NCBI GenBank assembly: GCA_031272985.1
Contig: JAISSU010000017.1
Span: forward strand, 1 to 34,838
Source of the DNA: Lachnospiraceae bacterium
GTDB taxonomy: Bacteria > Bacillota > Clostridia > Lachnospirales > Lachnospiraceae
Direction of reading: 5' to 3'
DNA: 34,838 nucleotides
Made by a program: the position numbers and the translations under genes. This document shows, piece by piece, positions 17,535-26,421 of this stretch; position 1 is the first letter of the stretch; each line of letters begins with the position of its first letter. Under the pieces are notes generated by a model. It saw nothing but the letters and a program-made list of their open reading frames with translations, had not been told where the DNA came from and ran no database searches.

Positions 17535-18528
17535 AGATAATATCGCTGACCTCCCGTTCTTTTATTTTCCTGCCGTTTGTGGTCGGATTATTAATCACCT
17601 GTCCGTTAAAAACCATTGTCGAAGACCCGCCGCCATCTAAATTATATGCGATGGTGCAACCTCTGGAAACGAAAACTTCCGCGAGCTGATAGAGTGAAAG
17701 TCCCGCATTTTCTGATGTCCGCCCTTCCGATACAATCGCCACATAATGAAGCGGTCCTATCTGCCCTATCGCGGTACGCGGATTACTTTTCGCGGATTTA
17801 CCGGAGATTTCACTGTTTTCGCCTACGGCAATCTCACCGTCCTCCACTAAGGTCGGTCCAAACGACCAAATTTGCCAGGCATCCCCGGCAATATCCTCTG
17901 AAATCTCACTCTCATTCACACTCGTTAGATTCCCGGCCAAGTCCAAAACTAAAGCCTCTCCCTCGCCTCCCGTGCGGTATAGATTCCCGTTTCTTAGTAC
18001 ATACCCATTATCTCTAAACCCATAATAATCCCCGTTAATTGCAAAAATCGCGTTGTGTTCACTTGCCATTTCCGAGGTAGTTTCATCAATATTGCGCCCG
18101 TATTGATTATTAGCCAGAGCCGTTTTAAGGTACTGCACATCTTTGACAATAATATCTGCGATATGCACAGTAGTGTCATTTATTCGAGTTGTTTCTATAT
18201 TAATAGAGATATTCTCATCATCGTATGATGTTTCAGTGATGACAGGCTTTGCGCGCGCCTGCGTATCCGTAGTTCCTGATATATCAGCGTTTGAATCGGA
18301 AGTTTCGACCTGCTTTGCAGTCGACTCTGTGACTTCTGCCTCTGCGTTTTGCGTCCCTGTAATTTCAGATGTTGTTGCGCTCGTCTGTGAGTTTTCATAT
18401 TGTACGTTTTCGTATGCCTTCGGAATCACAAAAGCATCCAATAGAACAAACACCGTCGCCGCGGTTAATACGCATGAATACAGAATTCCAAAACGATATG
18501 GCCTCGCAAAAAATCGCTTAATACTCAT
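17518..18528 (-). CDS. Phosphodiester glycosidase (NAGPA-domain) family exopolysaccharide protein
   Basis: This membrane-anchored extracellular protein has 336 residues. One transmembrane helix (about 15-35) is followed by a Thr/Ser/Glu-rich spacer (about 40-100). The C-terminal half carries the NAGPA domain motifs HNAIFAINGDYYGF near residue 160, SNPRTAIGQ, and AYNLDGGGSSTMVFNG near 295. Relatives in Firmicutes are often annotated as exopolysaccharide biosynthesis proteins or glycosidases acting on sugar-phosphate linkages; the exact substrate here is unknown. Its start overlaps the glycosyltransferase stop in an ATGA arrangement, so the two are translated together. The catalytic Asp is probably in the N-L-D-G-G-G motif. 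Confidence 0.85.
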   Translation of the reverse strand: MSIKRFFARPYRFGILYSCVLTAATVFVLLDAFVIPKAYENVQYENSQTSATTSEITGTQNAEAEVTESTAKQVETSDSNADISGTTDTQARAKPVITETSYDDENISINIETTRINDTTVHIADIIVKDVQYLKTALANNQYGRNIDETTSEMASEHNAIFAINGDYYGFRDNGYVLRNGNLYRTGGEGEALVLDLAGNLTSVNESEISEDIAGDAWQIWSFGPTLVEDGEIAVGENSEISGKSAKSNPRTAIGQIGPLHYVAIVSEGRTSENAGLSLYQLAEVFVSRGCTIAYNLDGGGSSTMVFNGQVINNPTTNGRKIKEREVSDIIYVGYQ

Positions 18529-19580
18529 GCTTTGCCACCTTCATTCTTTTTAAATATGAATTTCTTTTGAATAATAAAACTAACCGAGAAAAGTATTAGG
18601 TCAGTAATAATTTTCGCGACGATCTCAGGCATTCCCGTCGCCGAAAATAACTTTGTCATTTCGCCGCTTGCAAGCATAATGGCTATGAATAAAGCACCGT
18701 ATTCAATCCAGAGTATCGCCCCTTTATTCTTCTTTTTAAATACAACATTCTTATTAATAAGGAAATTGCATATCCCCGACAGAATACGAGCTGTTATGGT
18801 AGATATCATAATGCCGGTTTCCCCATGGAAAACAAAGCTTCTGAACAATGCAAAAAGCCCCACATCCACCGCCGCGCACACAAGCGATGACATACTGAAT
18901 TTAAATATCTGCAGATAAATATACGCGGAATCCCTGACAGCCCTGAAATGTGAGGAGCGATTTTCTTCCAAATACACGGTCTTAATGGGGATTCTGACAA
19001 ATGGCACATCATTCTTTGCCAGCACTAAGAGCATATTCATTTCATATTCAAACCGTTCGCCGTTTATTTCAAGGCATTTCCCAAACAGAGCTTTCCCAAT
19101 ACCACGAAGCCCCGTTTGGGTGTCCAATCCCTTAATGCCTGTCTGCAAATAAAAAACCGCCGCGGTAATACGATTGCCCCACCTGCTCTTAAAAGGAACA
19201 TCCTCCCCGCTAAAACAACGTTCACCTAAAATCAGGCAGTCCTGATTTTCCTTAATTGCCTCGGCAATTCTTAGAATATCCGTAGCGCTATGCTGACCAT
19301 CCGCATCCGCAGTCACAGTCCCCATCACATCCGGATAAATATCCGCGATAAACCTAAAAGCAGTCTTAAGAGCCGCCCCTTTTCCGCGATTAACCTCATG
19401 CCTAAGCACAATACACCCATCACTTTGAAGTGTTTCAAAGAATGGTAAAGTGGCCGAATCACTGCCATCATTGACAATAACAATAAGAGGATCAAACAAA
19501 GACCGAATTTCATGAACTACCGAAACCAATTTTTCATCCGGATTCAGCGCCGGAATAATAACCGCAATCTCCTTCGTCAC
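18525..19580 (-). CDS. Glycosyltransferase family 2 fused to a GtrA-like membrane domain
   Basis: This protein of 351 residues has a dolichyl-phosphate-mannose-synthase-like GT2 domain at about 1-215 (VIIPALNPDEKL, IVNDGSDSAT, TADADGQHSA with the metal-binding D-x-D). A GtrA domain with four transmembrane helices follows at about 220-345. Such fusions load a sugar onto a polyprenyl-phosphate carrier and help present it across the membrane for glycan decoration. It starts with GTG, preceded by AAGGAG. It is first in a group with the NAGPA protein and the small membrane protein, 92 bases after the last nif-operon gene. Confidence 0.9.
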   Translation of the reverse strand: MTKEIAVIIPALNPDEKLVSVVHEIRSLFDPLIVIVNDGSDSATLPFFETLQSDGCIVLRHEVNRGKGAALKTAFRFIADIYPDVMGTVTADADGQHSATDILRIAEAIKENQDCLILGERCFSGEDVPFKSRWGNRITAAVFYLQTGIKGLDTQTGLRGIGKALFGKCLEINGERFEYEMNMLLVLAKNDVPFVRIPIKTVYLEENRSSHFRAVRDSAYIYLQIFKFSMSSLVCAAVDVGLFALFRSFVFHGETGIMISTITARILSGICNFLINKNVVFKKKNKGAILWIEYGALFIAIMLASGEMTKLFSATGMPEIVAKIITDLILFSVSFIIQKKFIFKKNEGGKA

Positions 19581-19601
19581 AAAGATGCTCTCCTTTAATG
19601 A

Positions 19602-19620
19602 GTTTTAAATATTATAAAAC
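19602..19620 (-). promoter_or_regulatory. Candidate -10 element for the glycosyltransferase operon
   Basis: TATAAT is present on the minus strand (19616-19611), 31 bases before the GTG start, inside a short AT-rich inverted repeat (GTTTTA at 19602-19607 with TAAAAC at 19615-19620). The -35 region is poor (TTATTT at 17 bases). No intrinsic terminator separates it from the end of the nif operon. Confidence 0.4.
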
Positions 19621-19672
19621 AACATCTCGGAAGAAATAATGGCAATTCCGTGACAAATTATGCATTTAACTT

Positions 19673-20602
19673 TCACATACAATCCTCTAAACTAAACTCG
19701 CATGATTCAAGCGGTAATTCTGTCAGTTCTTTACCACATAAAAAATTCACTGTACGAAGGTTATAATCAAACGAAATCTTCAGTCCTACGGTAATGAAAC
19801 TTTCATCATCAAGAGGATTTACTATTTCAAAGGGACTAAATACCAATAATCGCCCGTCTGCAGTTTTTGCCGTAACGCGATTGCGCTTTGTTGTCAGAGC
19901 GATTACGCTGCCTTCTTTGTTAAATCCCAGAGAGTTAATATCAGCATTCACTGCGTGCGCCTCGGGGTCGTATGCCGATATCACTCCGATAGGTGTGCTG
20001 ATTTCTACAGGCATTGATGGCTCCATGGTTTCGATTTCACCCGTTTCATATAACGAGAATCCGTGCCGGGCTTCAATTTCGCCGTACTTTGTTGTTATGT
20101 TTATGACTTCGCCCGGAAACAGCGTTAATGAACGGATGTCGCCGCTTTGGTAAAAAGCGATCGCAGATATAATCGCCGTAAACTTCGTGAAAGGCAATTC
20201 AAAGTGCAGCGGTATGGCGAGTGACTTTTCCTCTTCCTCACTCCATAAACCACTGATTTTTCCATCGAGTGGAAAGAAGCGTTTCAGCTTGCCGCTTTCA
20301 AAAAATGTCACGAGTTCTGCGGGAAATTCACCGATAGGCGTAGTTATTTCCTGTTGTTCTTCAAGGTATACTGCCTTTACCATCCCGCTTGCGTAAAACT
20401 CTACGGAGTATTTGTTTTTTCGGCGATGATTGTCCGTAAATGCGGGCACAAGCTCCCCCACATGAGTCACCAGCATATTCTTTTCGGATAATCGTATTCC
20501 CTCCAAAGCGCCGCTTGGGAAACAAGTATAGCTTTCCACCCCAGCAAACACACCACAAGGCAGTTGAATTGTTTTGTCATCCAATAGATTATAATTGTGC
20601 AA
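19673..20602 (-). CDS. Repeat-containing protein of unknown function, last gene of the nif operon
   Basis: No named family was recognised for this protein of 309 residues. It is built of at least six short units of the form aromatic-aromatic-x-S/T-G-x-hydrophobic at residues 27-31, 69-73, 100-104, 150-154, 184-188 and 227-231. Between several units sits a T-P-I-G or T-x-Y-G strand (88-91, 171-174, 203-206). The units resemble the MORN/YwqK-type beta-hairpin repeats, so a flat or solenoid beta-sheet protein is likely. It has no signal peptide or membrane helix. TTG is the start, with GGAGG 8 bases upstream. It begins 19 bases after nifV-alpha, so it is very probably co-transcribed with nitrogenase genes; its function is open. 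Confidence 0.75.
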   Translation of the reverse strand: MHNYNLLDDKTIQLPCGVFAGVESYTCFPSGALEGIRLSEKNMLVTHVGELVPAFTDNHRRKNKYSVEFYASGMVKAVYLEEQQEITTPIGEFPAELVTFFESGKLKRFFPLDGKISGLWSEEEEKSLAIPLHFELPFTKFTAIISAIAFYQSGDIRSLTLFPGEVINITTKYGEIEARHGFSLYETGEIETMEPSMPVEISTPIGVISAYDPEAHAVNADINSLGFNKEGSVIALTTKRNRVTAKTADGRLLVFSPFEIVNPLDDESFITVGLKISFDYNLRTVNFLCGKELTELPLESCEFSLEDCM

Positions 20603-20621
20603 AGCTAATACCTCCGGGTTT

Positions 20622-21434
20622 CTATATTTTCAAAGCAGTTAGGCCAAAAATCTCGTCCTGTATCTTTATTGCGGTTTGGGTGGATATCCCCCAATCAAAA
20701 ATATTTGAGCTTGATGAAACCAGCTGTGCCAGATCGCAGTTTCCTGCACGCTCGCCTATCCCTCCCACAGTGACATCGGCGTACAGACATCCGCACTTTG
20801 CGGCCTCCACAGTATTGGCCACAGCAAGTCCCAAATCATTGTGTGCGTGAAATCCCAATTCACATTTGCCGGTTAACCCTTCCGAAAATTCAGAAAGAAC
20901 ATTGCGTACGCGGGTGGGCATAGCCACGCCTACGGTGTCAGACAGTCGAATGCGCTTCACTCCGAAATCCAGTAGAATATTCGCCACTGTCTTCATAAAG
21001 GCGGGTTCACTGCGAAATGCATCCTCGAATCCGACGGAAAGCGCTATTTTGCACTTATCGATCAACCCCAAACAGGCATATAGTTCTGTGATAACCCACT
21101 CTTTATTTTTGCGCAGTTTCACATAAATATGCGGGTATGAAACAGGTACGCTGATGTGAATAATATCGGGGCGGCAATCAATGGCATGTTCTATGTCCGA
21201 AACAGACATCCTCCCCCATACAGAAATAATCGCATGCTTTCGATTTTCAATAATCTTAATAATATTTTCTTTTTCCTGCTTTGAGGTTGCAGGAACGCCC
21301 GCTTCTATTTGGTGCACGCCATTATCGTCCAAAATTGCGGCGATTTTTAGCTTCTGCTCCCTCGTAAAACAAACGCCCGGCATTTGCTCACCATCACGCA
21401 GACTACTGTCTAATATGTATCGTTTAGGTTTCAT
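20622..21434 (-). CDS. nifV-alpha: Homocitrate synthase, catalytic N-terminal subunit (NifV-alpha)
   Basis: This subunit of about 270 residues corresponds to the N-terminal catalytic barrel of NifV, which condenses acetyl-CoA with 2-oxoglutarate to homocitrate, the organic ligand of the FeMo cofactor. The DRE-TIM motifs are intact: LDSSLRDGEQMPGV near residue 10, RLSDTVGVAMP near 165 and GFHAHNDLGLAVAN near 195 (metal-binding H-x-H). It has no C-terminal domain; that part is encoded by the gene just upstream, as described for C. pasteurianum, where both are needed. The ATG at 21434 overlaps the stop of nifV-omega (ATGA), which should give equal synthesis. A GTG at 21443 is less likely. Confidence 0.94.
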   Translation of the reverse strand: MKPKRYILDSSLRDGEQMPGVCFTREQKLKIAAILDDNGVHQIEAGVPATSKQEKENIIKIIENRKHAIISVWGRMSVSDIEHAIDCRPDIIHISVPVSYPHIYVKLRKNKEWVITELYACLGLIDKCKIALSVGFEDAFRSEPAFMKTVANILLDFGVKRIRLSDTVGVAMPTRVRNVLSEFSEGLTGKCELGFHAHNDLGLAVANTVEAAKCGCLYADVTVGGIGERAGNCDLAQLVSSSSNIFDWGISTQTAIKIQDEIFGLTALKI

Positions 21435-22390
21435 GCCACGCACCCCCTCGCGATTTCTATAAGCTCTTTGTCGGTGAGTGCGCGATTTTTTTGATCGCTA
21501 TTGGCTTTTATTTGCTCCAGCATTTTGGGGATTTGCTCGGGTGTGTACGCAATGCCGATCTCATCTAACTTTGCCTTAACCGCCGCAGTTCCGCTTTGTT
21601 TGCCGATGACAATATTGCGCCTAAGCCCTACGGATTCCGGCAAAAAAGGTTCATAACATTTTGGGTTTTTTAATATTCCATCCACATGAATACCGGATTC
21701 CACATGGAAAATTCGATTGCCAATAATAGGCTTATCCATTCGAATTGGATTTCCTGTAATTTTTCTTAAAAGGTCTGCCATCTCGGGGAAAAGCGAATAA
21801 TTTTTGCCTACTTTGCGCAAGCGTTCCAACTTCAAAATCATTATTACCTCTTCGGTAGGGGCAAATCCGCCAATACCGCCAAAAGAAGTCACAACAGTTG
21901 AACCGCTACCATTTACGAGCCATTCCGACGCCAAAGCAGTGGCAAAGCTGTAGCGATTGGTGGGGCAATACTCGATTTCCCCATGGAATACCTTTTGTAA
22001 ATGCGCAAAAACCTGCAAATAATCAGTGGTAATAATGTCACTTAGCCCCCGGATGCGGATACGCTTATAGTCCTTATATCGCGATATTGTGTAGGATTCA
22101 CGCATATCATTAAGCAGTATTTCACAGATAGTTTTTTCATCCTGCTTCGCTGCGTTTCGGCAGACAAATCTACAGAACTTCGGAAACTTTGCTTTGTCAG
22201 CTTCCTTCTCAATGCGCAGAATATAACCTGCATATTCCGGTAAAGGGCTGAGTAGTTCAAACATTTGCCCCGAAAGCTCAATGCCATCAGGCTCAGTCGC
22301 AATAAGGAGCTCCAAAAAACTTAAGAGGGCAGAAATATCCTGCGACATATTATCAAGACATGAAAAAGTTCTGTCAATTATACGCAGCAT
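21431..22390 (-). CDS. nifV-omega: Homocitrate synthase, C-terminal-domain subunit (NifV-omega)
   Basis: This protein of 319 residues matches the C-terminal part of NifV/LeuA-type enzymes. The diagnostic stretch is HVESGIHVDGILKNPKCYEPF near residue 225, followed by GLRRNIVIGKQSGTAAVKAKL. Its first 190 residues resemble a degenerate barrel (CPTNRYSFATALASEWLVNG, TSFGGIGGFAPTEEVIM). The arrangement equals the C. pasteurianum nifV-omega/nifV-alpha pair. It cannot be a frameshifted single gene, because the C-terminal half is encoded first. GAGG-type sequence directly precedes the ATG. It probably forms a complex with NifV-alpha. Confidence 0.92.
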   Translation of the reverse strand: MLRIIDRTFSCLDNMSQDISALLSFLELLIATEPDGIELSGQMFELLSPLPEYAGYILRIEKEADKAKFPKFCRFVCRNAAKQDEKTICEILLNDMRESYTISRYKDYKRIRIRGLSDIITTDYLQVFAHLQKVFHGEIEYCPTNRYSFATALASEWLVNGSGSTVVTSFGGIGGFAPTEEVIMILKLERLRKVGKNYSLFPEMADLLRKITGNPIRMDKPIIGNRIFHVESGIHVDGILKNPKCYEPFLPESVGLRRNIVIGKQSGTAAVKAKLDEIGIAYTPEQIPKMLEQIKANSDQKNRALTDKELIEIARGCVA

Positions 22391-22420
22391 ACCCTCACCT
22401 CTCTTTCGTAATTTCTTTTA

Positions 22421-22729
22421 CTAAATCTTATATTCCTCCACGATTTCGCCGCCTTCCAAGTGCTTTTCTGCGATTTCTTCTACTGCATCCTCGTTCAGAT
22501 TTCCATACCATGTCCCTTCCGGGTAAATCACAGCAATCGGGCCTTTGTCGCAGATTTGAAAACAGCTCGTAGCAGTGACTATACAATCAGCAGATAAATC
22601 ACGCTCATCGATCTCCTCAATGAATTTCTGCAAAATATTGGAGCTGCCTTTTTGATTACAGAACCCCTTGGGTTCGCCCTTAATTTTGCAGGAATTGCAG
22701 ATAAAAATATGATATTTCGGTGATATCAT
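22421..22729 (-). CDS. [2Fe-2S] ferredoxin of the C. pasteurianum 2FeCp (thioredoxin-like) type
   Basis: This small electron carrier has 102 residues, the same length as the classical [2Fe-2S] ferredoxin of C. pasteurianum. Cysteines fall at 11, 14, 24, 56 and 60, and the segments PKYHIFICNSC, VIYPEGTWYGN and DAVEEIAEKHLEGGE match what I know of that protein. In C. pasteurianum this ferredoxin binds the MoFe protein. Its place between nifN-B and nifV-omega, 1 base after the nifN-B stop and with its own AAAGGAG ribosome site, ties it to nitrogen fixation by genetics. It may serve nitrogenase electron transfer or cofactor assembly; which one is not shown. Confidence 0.93.
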   Translation of the reverse strand: MISPKYHIFICNSCKIKGEPKGFCNQKGSSNILQKFIEEIDERDLSADCIVTATSCFQICDKGPIAVIYPEGTWYGNLNEDAVEEIAEKHLEGGEIVEEYKI

Positions 22730-22730
22730 T

Positions 22731-25052
22731 TTATGCGCTCCTTTCTTGAATTGAGTCGGTAGACTCCCCCTGCTTTACCTCTTTACACATTCCTTTATTT
22801 GAAGCATTAGTTTTGTCTTCGGGTTTTGGTTTATGCCTCCACATTATTGAAATATCCTCGTCCAGCGTGCCTACCGCATCGGAACGGCACTGGCGACAGT
22901 GGGACATTTGTTTGATGTTGACCTTGCACAAATCCCGCAGGCGGACAATTTCTTTGCTGCCGAGCCTATTTAAGTTTTCAAATGCGGAGCCTTTAACCGG
23001 GATATGCGGCATTATATTAGTCATAAAAGCTCCGAGCTCGGCGGCTTTTTTCGTTACCGCGAAAACATGGTCGTCATTTACGCCTTTTATTGCTACGCAA
23101 TTGACTTTACAGACAATGCCTGCTTCTTTAAGCATCTTAATTCCCACGAGCTGATTGGACAGCAGAATTGACGCTCCCTCAACACTTGAATATGTCCTAC
23201 CCATAAAGTTAATGTGCTTGTAGATTTTCGCGCCTATTTCCGCCTCCACAGCATTTACTGTCACCGTCACATGACTCACTTTGAGGGCTTTAAGCTCTCC
23301 CACATATTGCGGAAGCAAAAGCCCATTTGTGGCAATGCAAAATGTGACATCATTATCGTATTCGCGGATTAGACGAAGGGTTTCGCGGGTTTCTTCAAAA
23401 TTCGCCAATGCGTCGCCGGGTCCCGCTATTCCTACAACCGTGACATTTGACAGCTGTGATTTGATTTCAATATAGCGTTCGAAGGCCTCCTTGGGCGATA
23501 ATATCCTGCTGGAAACTCCGGGACGGCTCTCGTTCATACAATCAAAGTCTCTCAAACAGTAGTTGCATTGGATATTGCACTTTGGGGCGACCGGAAGATG
23601 AATCCGCGCATTTTTGCAGGCATGCTCACCAAAGCAGGGATGTGTGGAAGTCTTGTCTTTAGGTATTGCACTTGTACTCGATATGGGGCTATAGAATTTT
23701 TCGTACATCTTGGCTCGAAAATGCGTTTCCGTGTGTTCGATCATTGCATTTGCGGCTTGGTCTAACAGGTTTAATGAACCATCAAAACCCAGAATCCTAA
23801 CCCTCTGACCTCCCACATAATCATGAATGGGGAATGCGCAACGAATCAGCGGAATATTTAGCTTATGGGCAATGCGCCTGCCATCGGATGAGCCAATCAG
23901 CAAATTTACTTTTTGTTTTGTACACTCATTCTCTATTACGGCAAAGTCACTGTCGTCAAGTATCGTGATTCCTTTGGTAAAATTAAAGTCATGACAGCTT
24001 TCAAGCTCTTTTAACAGCGATTCTTTCAATTTTGGAGAAACCGATGCCGTTGCCGCAATTACAGGTAATATCCCATTCTCGCAACAAAGGCGCACAACCG
24101 CGTATACAAAATCGGGCTCTCCAAAGACAGCGGCCCTCACTTGCGCGTTATATTTGTGGGAATCTACCATGGCATCGATATATCTTCCCCGCGCTTTTTC
24201 ATATTCTTTTGTAACAACACCGCCCGCGCTTATTAGAGTGTTTGTCAGTTCGTCTATGCCGCGAATACCAATTGGCAGCGGCAGACGCACATATGGCACG
24301 CCATGGGCTTCCTTTAGATATAGCGCCGGTGATAGTTTTTCATCGGCGAATTCCGAAAACTCAATGGTGAGCTTGCTTCCCGCCATTTTGGCGATTTCCG
24401 AAAGCGGTGTGCCTCCGGTTTTTAGGCGATTGTACTCTTTTTCAGTCACGCCGTCTAAATTGTCCGAAATATCAGGCAGCAAAATATAATCAAGGTCCAT
24501 TTCGCCAAGGAATGATTTTAGCCGGCGCGTATCCGCAGGGGAGATTTGGGGTACCACTATACCGATTTTATTGTTCGGGGTGGTATCGGGTTCAACCTGC
24601 TTTAATACAGCACAAAGTCCCGCAAACCAGCCCTCGTTTTGCGTGCCGCCGTAACCCGGAGAAGCAACATTGATGATTTTAACGCTTTCGTCCGGGTTGC
24701 GTTCATGGAATTTCTTCACAATCGCGTCGACATCTTCGCCTATTGTTTCAGCTAAACAAGTAGTACAAACCCCGATAACCTCAGGGTGATATAAGTCGAT
24801 TAAATTTTTAAGCCCCTTAAGGAGATTTGCTTCGCCTCCGAACACCGTCCCATGCTCGGTCAAAGAAGAGGAGGCGATGTCAATAGGTTCGTTGAAATGG
24901 GTGGCCATGTGTCGGCGTATGTAAGTAGCGCAACCTTGAGAGCCATGAAGAATTGACATTGTGCTGCGTATTCCGTACAGAGCGCTGACCGCACCCATGG
25001 GCATGCACATCTTGCAGGGGTTCACATTTAAATTCACTAAATTCTCACTCAT
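22731..25052 (-). CDS. nifN-B: NifN-NifB fusion: FeMo-cofactor scaffold half plus radical-SAM NifB
   Basis: This is a fusion of about 773 residues. The N-terminal ~440 are NifN, partner of NifE in the scaffold on which the cofactor matures (NPCKMCMPMGAV, LHGSQGCATYIRRH, TTCLAETIGED). The C-terminal ~300 are NifB, a radical-SAM enzyme that fuses two [4Fe-4S] clusters and inserts carbide to make NifB-co. Its SAM-cluster motif C-N-I-Q-C-N-Y-C is near residue 492, with GIAGPGDALAN, and the tail motif CRQCRSDAVGTLDED is present. No NifX domain follows. The same fusion is known from C. pasteurianum. The ATG at 25052 overlaps the nifE stop (ATGA) and follows AAGGGGGGAG; an ATG at 25079 is rejected. 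Confidence 0.95.
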   Translation of the reverse strand: MSENLVNLNVNPCKMCMPMGAVSALYGIRSTMSILHGSQGCATYIRRHMATHFNEPIDIASSSLTEHGTVFGGEANLLKGLKNLIDLYHPEVIGVCTTCLAETIGEDVDAIVKKFHERNPDESVKIINVASPGYGGTQNEGWFAGLCAVLKQVEPDTTPNNKIGIVVPQISPADTRRLKSFLGEMDLDYILLPDISDNLDGVTEKEYNRLKTGGTPLSEIAKMAGSKLTIEFSEFADEKLSPALYLKEAHGVPYVRLPLPIGIRGIDELTNTLISAGGVVTKEYEKARGRYIDAMVDSHKYNAQVRAAVFGEPDFVYAVVRLCCENGILPVIAATASVSPKLKESLLKELESCHDFNFTKGITILDDSDFAVIENECTKQKVNLLIGSSDGRRIAHKLNIPLIRCAFPIHDYVGGQRVRILGFDGSLNLLDQAANAMIEHTETHFRAKMYEKFYSPISSTSAIPKDKTSTHPCFGEHACKNARIHLPVAPKCNIQCNYCLRDFDCMNESRPGVSSRILSPKEAFERYIEIKSQLSNVTVVGIAGPGDALANFEETRETLRLIREYDNDVTFCIATNGLLLPQYVGELKALKVSHVTVTVNAVEAEIGAKIYKHINFMGRTYSSVEGASILLSNQLVGIKMLKEAGIVCKVNCVAIKGVNDDHVFAVTKKAAELGAFMTNIMPHIPVKGSAFENLNRLGSKEIVRLRDLCKVNIKQMSHCRQCRSDAVGTLDEDISIMWRHKPKPEDKTNASNKGMCKEVKQGESTDSIQERSA

Positions 25053-26389
25053 GCCGCTCCCCCCTTCACATATTGCCACACAGGGCTGTTTATGGATAAA
25101 TGCACCTCGCGGACGAAATTCTCAATGCCCGCAAAACCTGCCAACGGATGTTTACGTTCATGATTATGGTCGCAAAAGGCCACGCCCAGTTTATAGGCTA
25201 GAGGGCGTTCCTTGACGCCGCCTACTAAAATATCCGCCTGCTTTTCTATCATGAATCGTTCCAGTTCGGCCGGATTTGCATCATCTAACACAATTGTGTC
25301 TTCATCAACTATCGAACCGATAATCTCATATTCATCTTTTTTGCCGGTTTGAGTGCCAACCACCACAGTTTTCATGCCCAGCTCGTTAAACTGCCTGATA
25401 AGTGAAATTGCCTTAAACCCTCCTCCTACGAAAATCGCAGCCTTTTTGCCTTTCAAATAGGGCTTGTATTTCTCAATAATAGGAAGCACTTCCGCCGTTT
25501 TCTTTTTTGCAAAGGCGCGCGCACTCTGTGAAAGTTCAGGGACACCGAGCGCATCCGCAATTCTTAATAAAGAGGAGGTGGTGTCCTCTATGCCGAAAAA
25601 ACTGACCTTGATATATGGTACATCCATTTCTTCTTGCATTCTTTCTGCCAAATACACGCTTGAGCCGGCGCACTGAACGATATTAAGAGTGGCCGACGGG
25701 GCTTGTATTAGTTTTCCATAAGAAGAATCCCCGGTAATCGTAGAAATTACCGGAATGCCGATTTGTGCCAAATACCCCTTAATTATCCACATTTCCCCGG
25801 AAAGATTGTAATCTCCGATGATGTTAACACCGAATTGCTTTGCCTGATTTTTGTGAGGAGCAATCAATGTCATAATCGCATCGCAGGCTAATTTGTAGCC
25901 TTGGGATTTCGTACCCGAAAATCCGGGAGCTTTTACCGCGATACATCGAATCCCGTATTTTTGCTCGGTCATGCGACACACTGCTTCCACATCATCACCT
26001 ATAACACCGACAATGCAAGTGGCGTAGACAAAGATGAGTTTAGGCCTCGGATCTGCTTTTTCCATGAGTTCATCAATTGCGGCTGTGAGTTTTTTAGCCC
26101 CGCCGAAAACAATGTCAGTTTCCCTTAAATCCGTTGAAAAGCTATTTCTGTAAGTATCCTCACCGGAGGTAAGACTTCCGCGAATATCCCATGTGTAGCT
26201 GGCGCAGCCAATTGGACCATGCACAATATGATAGGCATCGGTTATAGGATTTAGTACAACTCTCGCTCCGCAATAAACGCAAGCGCGCTGACTAACAGAA
26301 CCGGACACGCTTTCTCGCTCACAGCTCACACCTTTTCCTCGCTTATTGGCAATTGAACCTTTTCGTTCTTCTAAAATACTGACATTCAT
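25049..26389 (-). CDS. nifE: Nitrogenase FeMo-cofactor scaffold protein NifE
   Basis: This is the alpha-like subunit of the NifEN scaffold, 446 residues, homologous to NifD but catalytically different. Cluster-binding cysteines are visible at C37 (QRACVYCGAR), C62 (VHGPIGCASYTWD) and C125 (YATCIVGVIGDD), matching the pattern of NifE. Further family segments are FSTDLRETDIVFGG and NIIGDYNLSGEMWIIKGYL. The ATG at 26389 has a very strong AAGGAGGT site 8 bases upstream. It lies 32 bases after nifK and overlaps nifN-B by 4 bases, favouring balanced synthesis of the two scaffold partners. Confidence 0.95.
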   Translation of the reverse strand: MNVSILEERKGSIANKRGKGVSCERESVSGSVSQRACVYCGARVVLNPITDAYHIVHGPIGCASYTWDIRGSLTSGEDTYRNSFSTDLRETDIVFGGAKKLTAAIDELMEKADPRPKLIFVYATCIVGVIGDDVEAVCRMTEQKYGIRCIAVKAPGFSGTKSQGYKLACDAIMTLIAPHKNQAKQFGVNIIGDYNLSGEMWIIKGYLAQIGIPVISTITGDSSYGKLIQAPSATLNIVQCAGSSVYLAERMQEEMDVPYIKVSFFGIEDTTSSLLRIADALGVPELSQSARAFAKKKTAEVLPIIEKYKPYLKGKKAAIFVGGGFKAISLIRQFNELGMKTVVVGTQTGKKDEYEIIGSIVDEDTIVLDDANPAELERFMIEKQADILVGGVKERPLAYKLGVAFCDHNHERKHPLAGFAGIENFVREVHLSINSPVWQYVKGGAA

Positions 26390-26421
26390 GAAAACTCACC
26401 TCCTTGATACATGAAATTTAA

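Noticed and set aside
20622-22390. nifV broken by a frameshift
   Set aside because: The part matching the C-terminus is encoded first and the catalytic N-terminal part second, with an ATGA overlap and a ribosome site; this is a genuine two-gene enzyme as in C. pasteurianum.
22731-25052. nifN-B fusion as a sequencing error
   Set aside because: Both domains are intact and the same fusion is established in C. pasteurianum.
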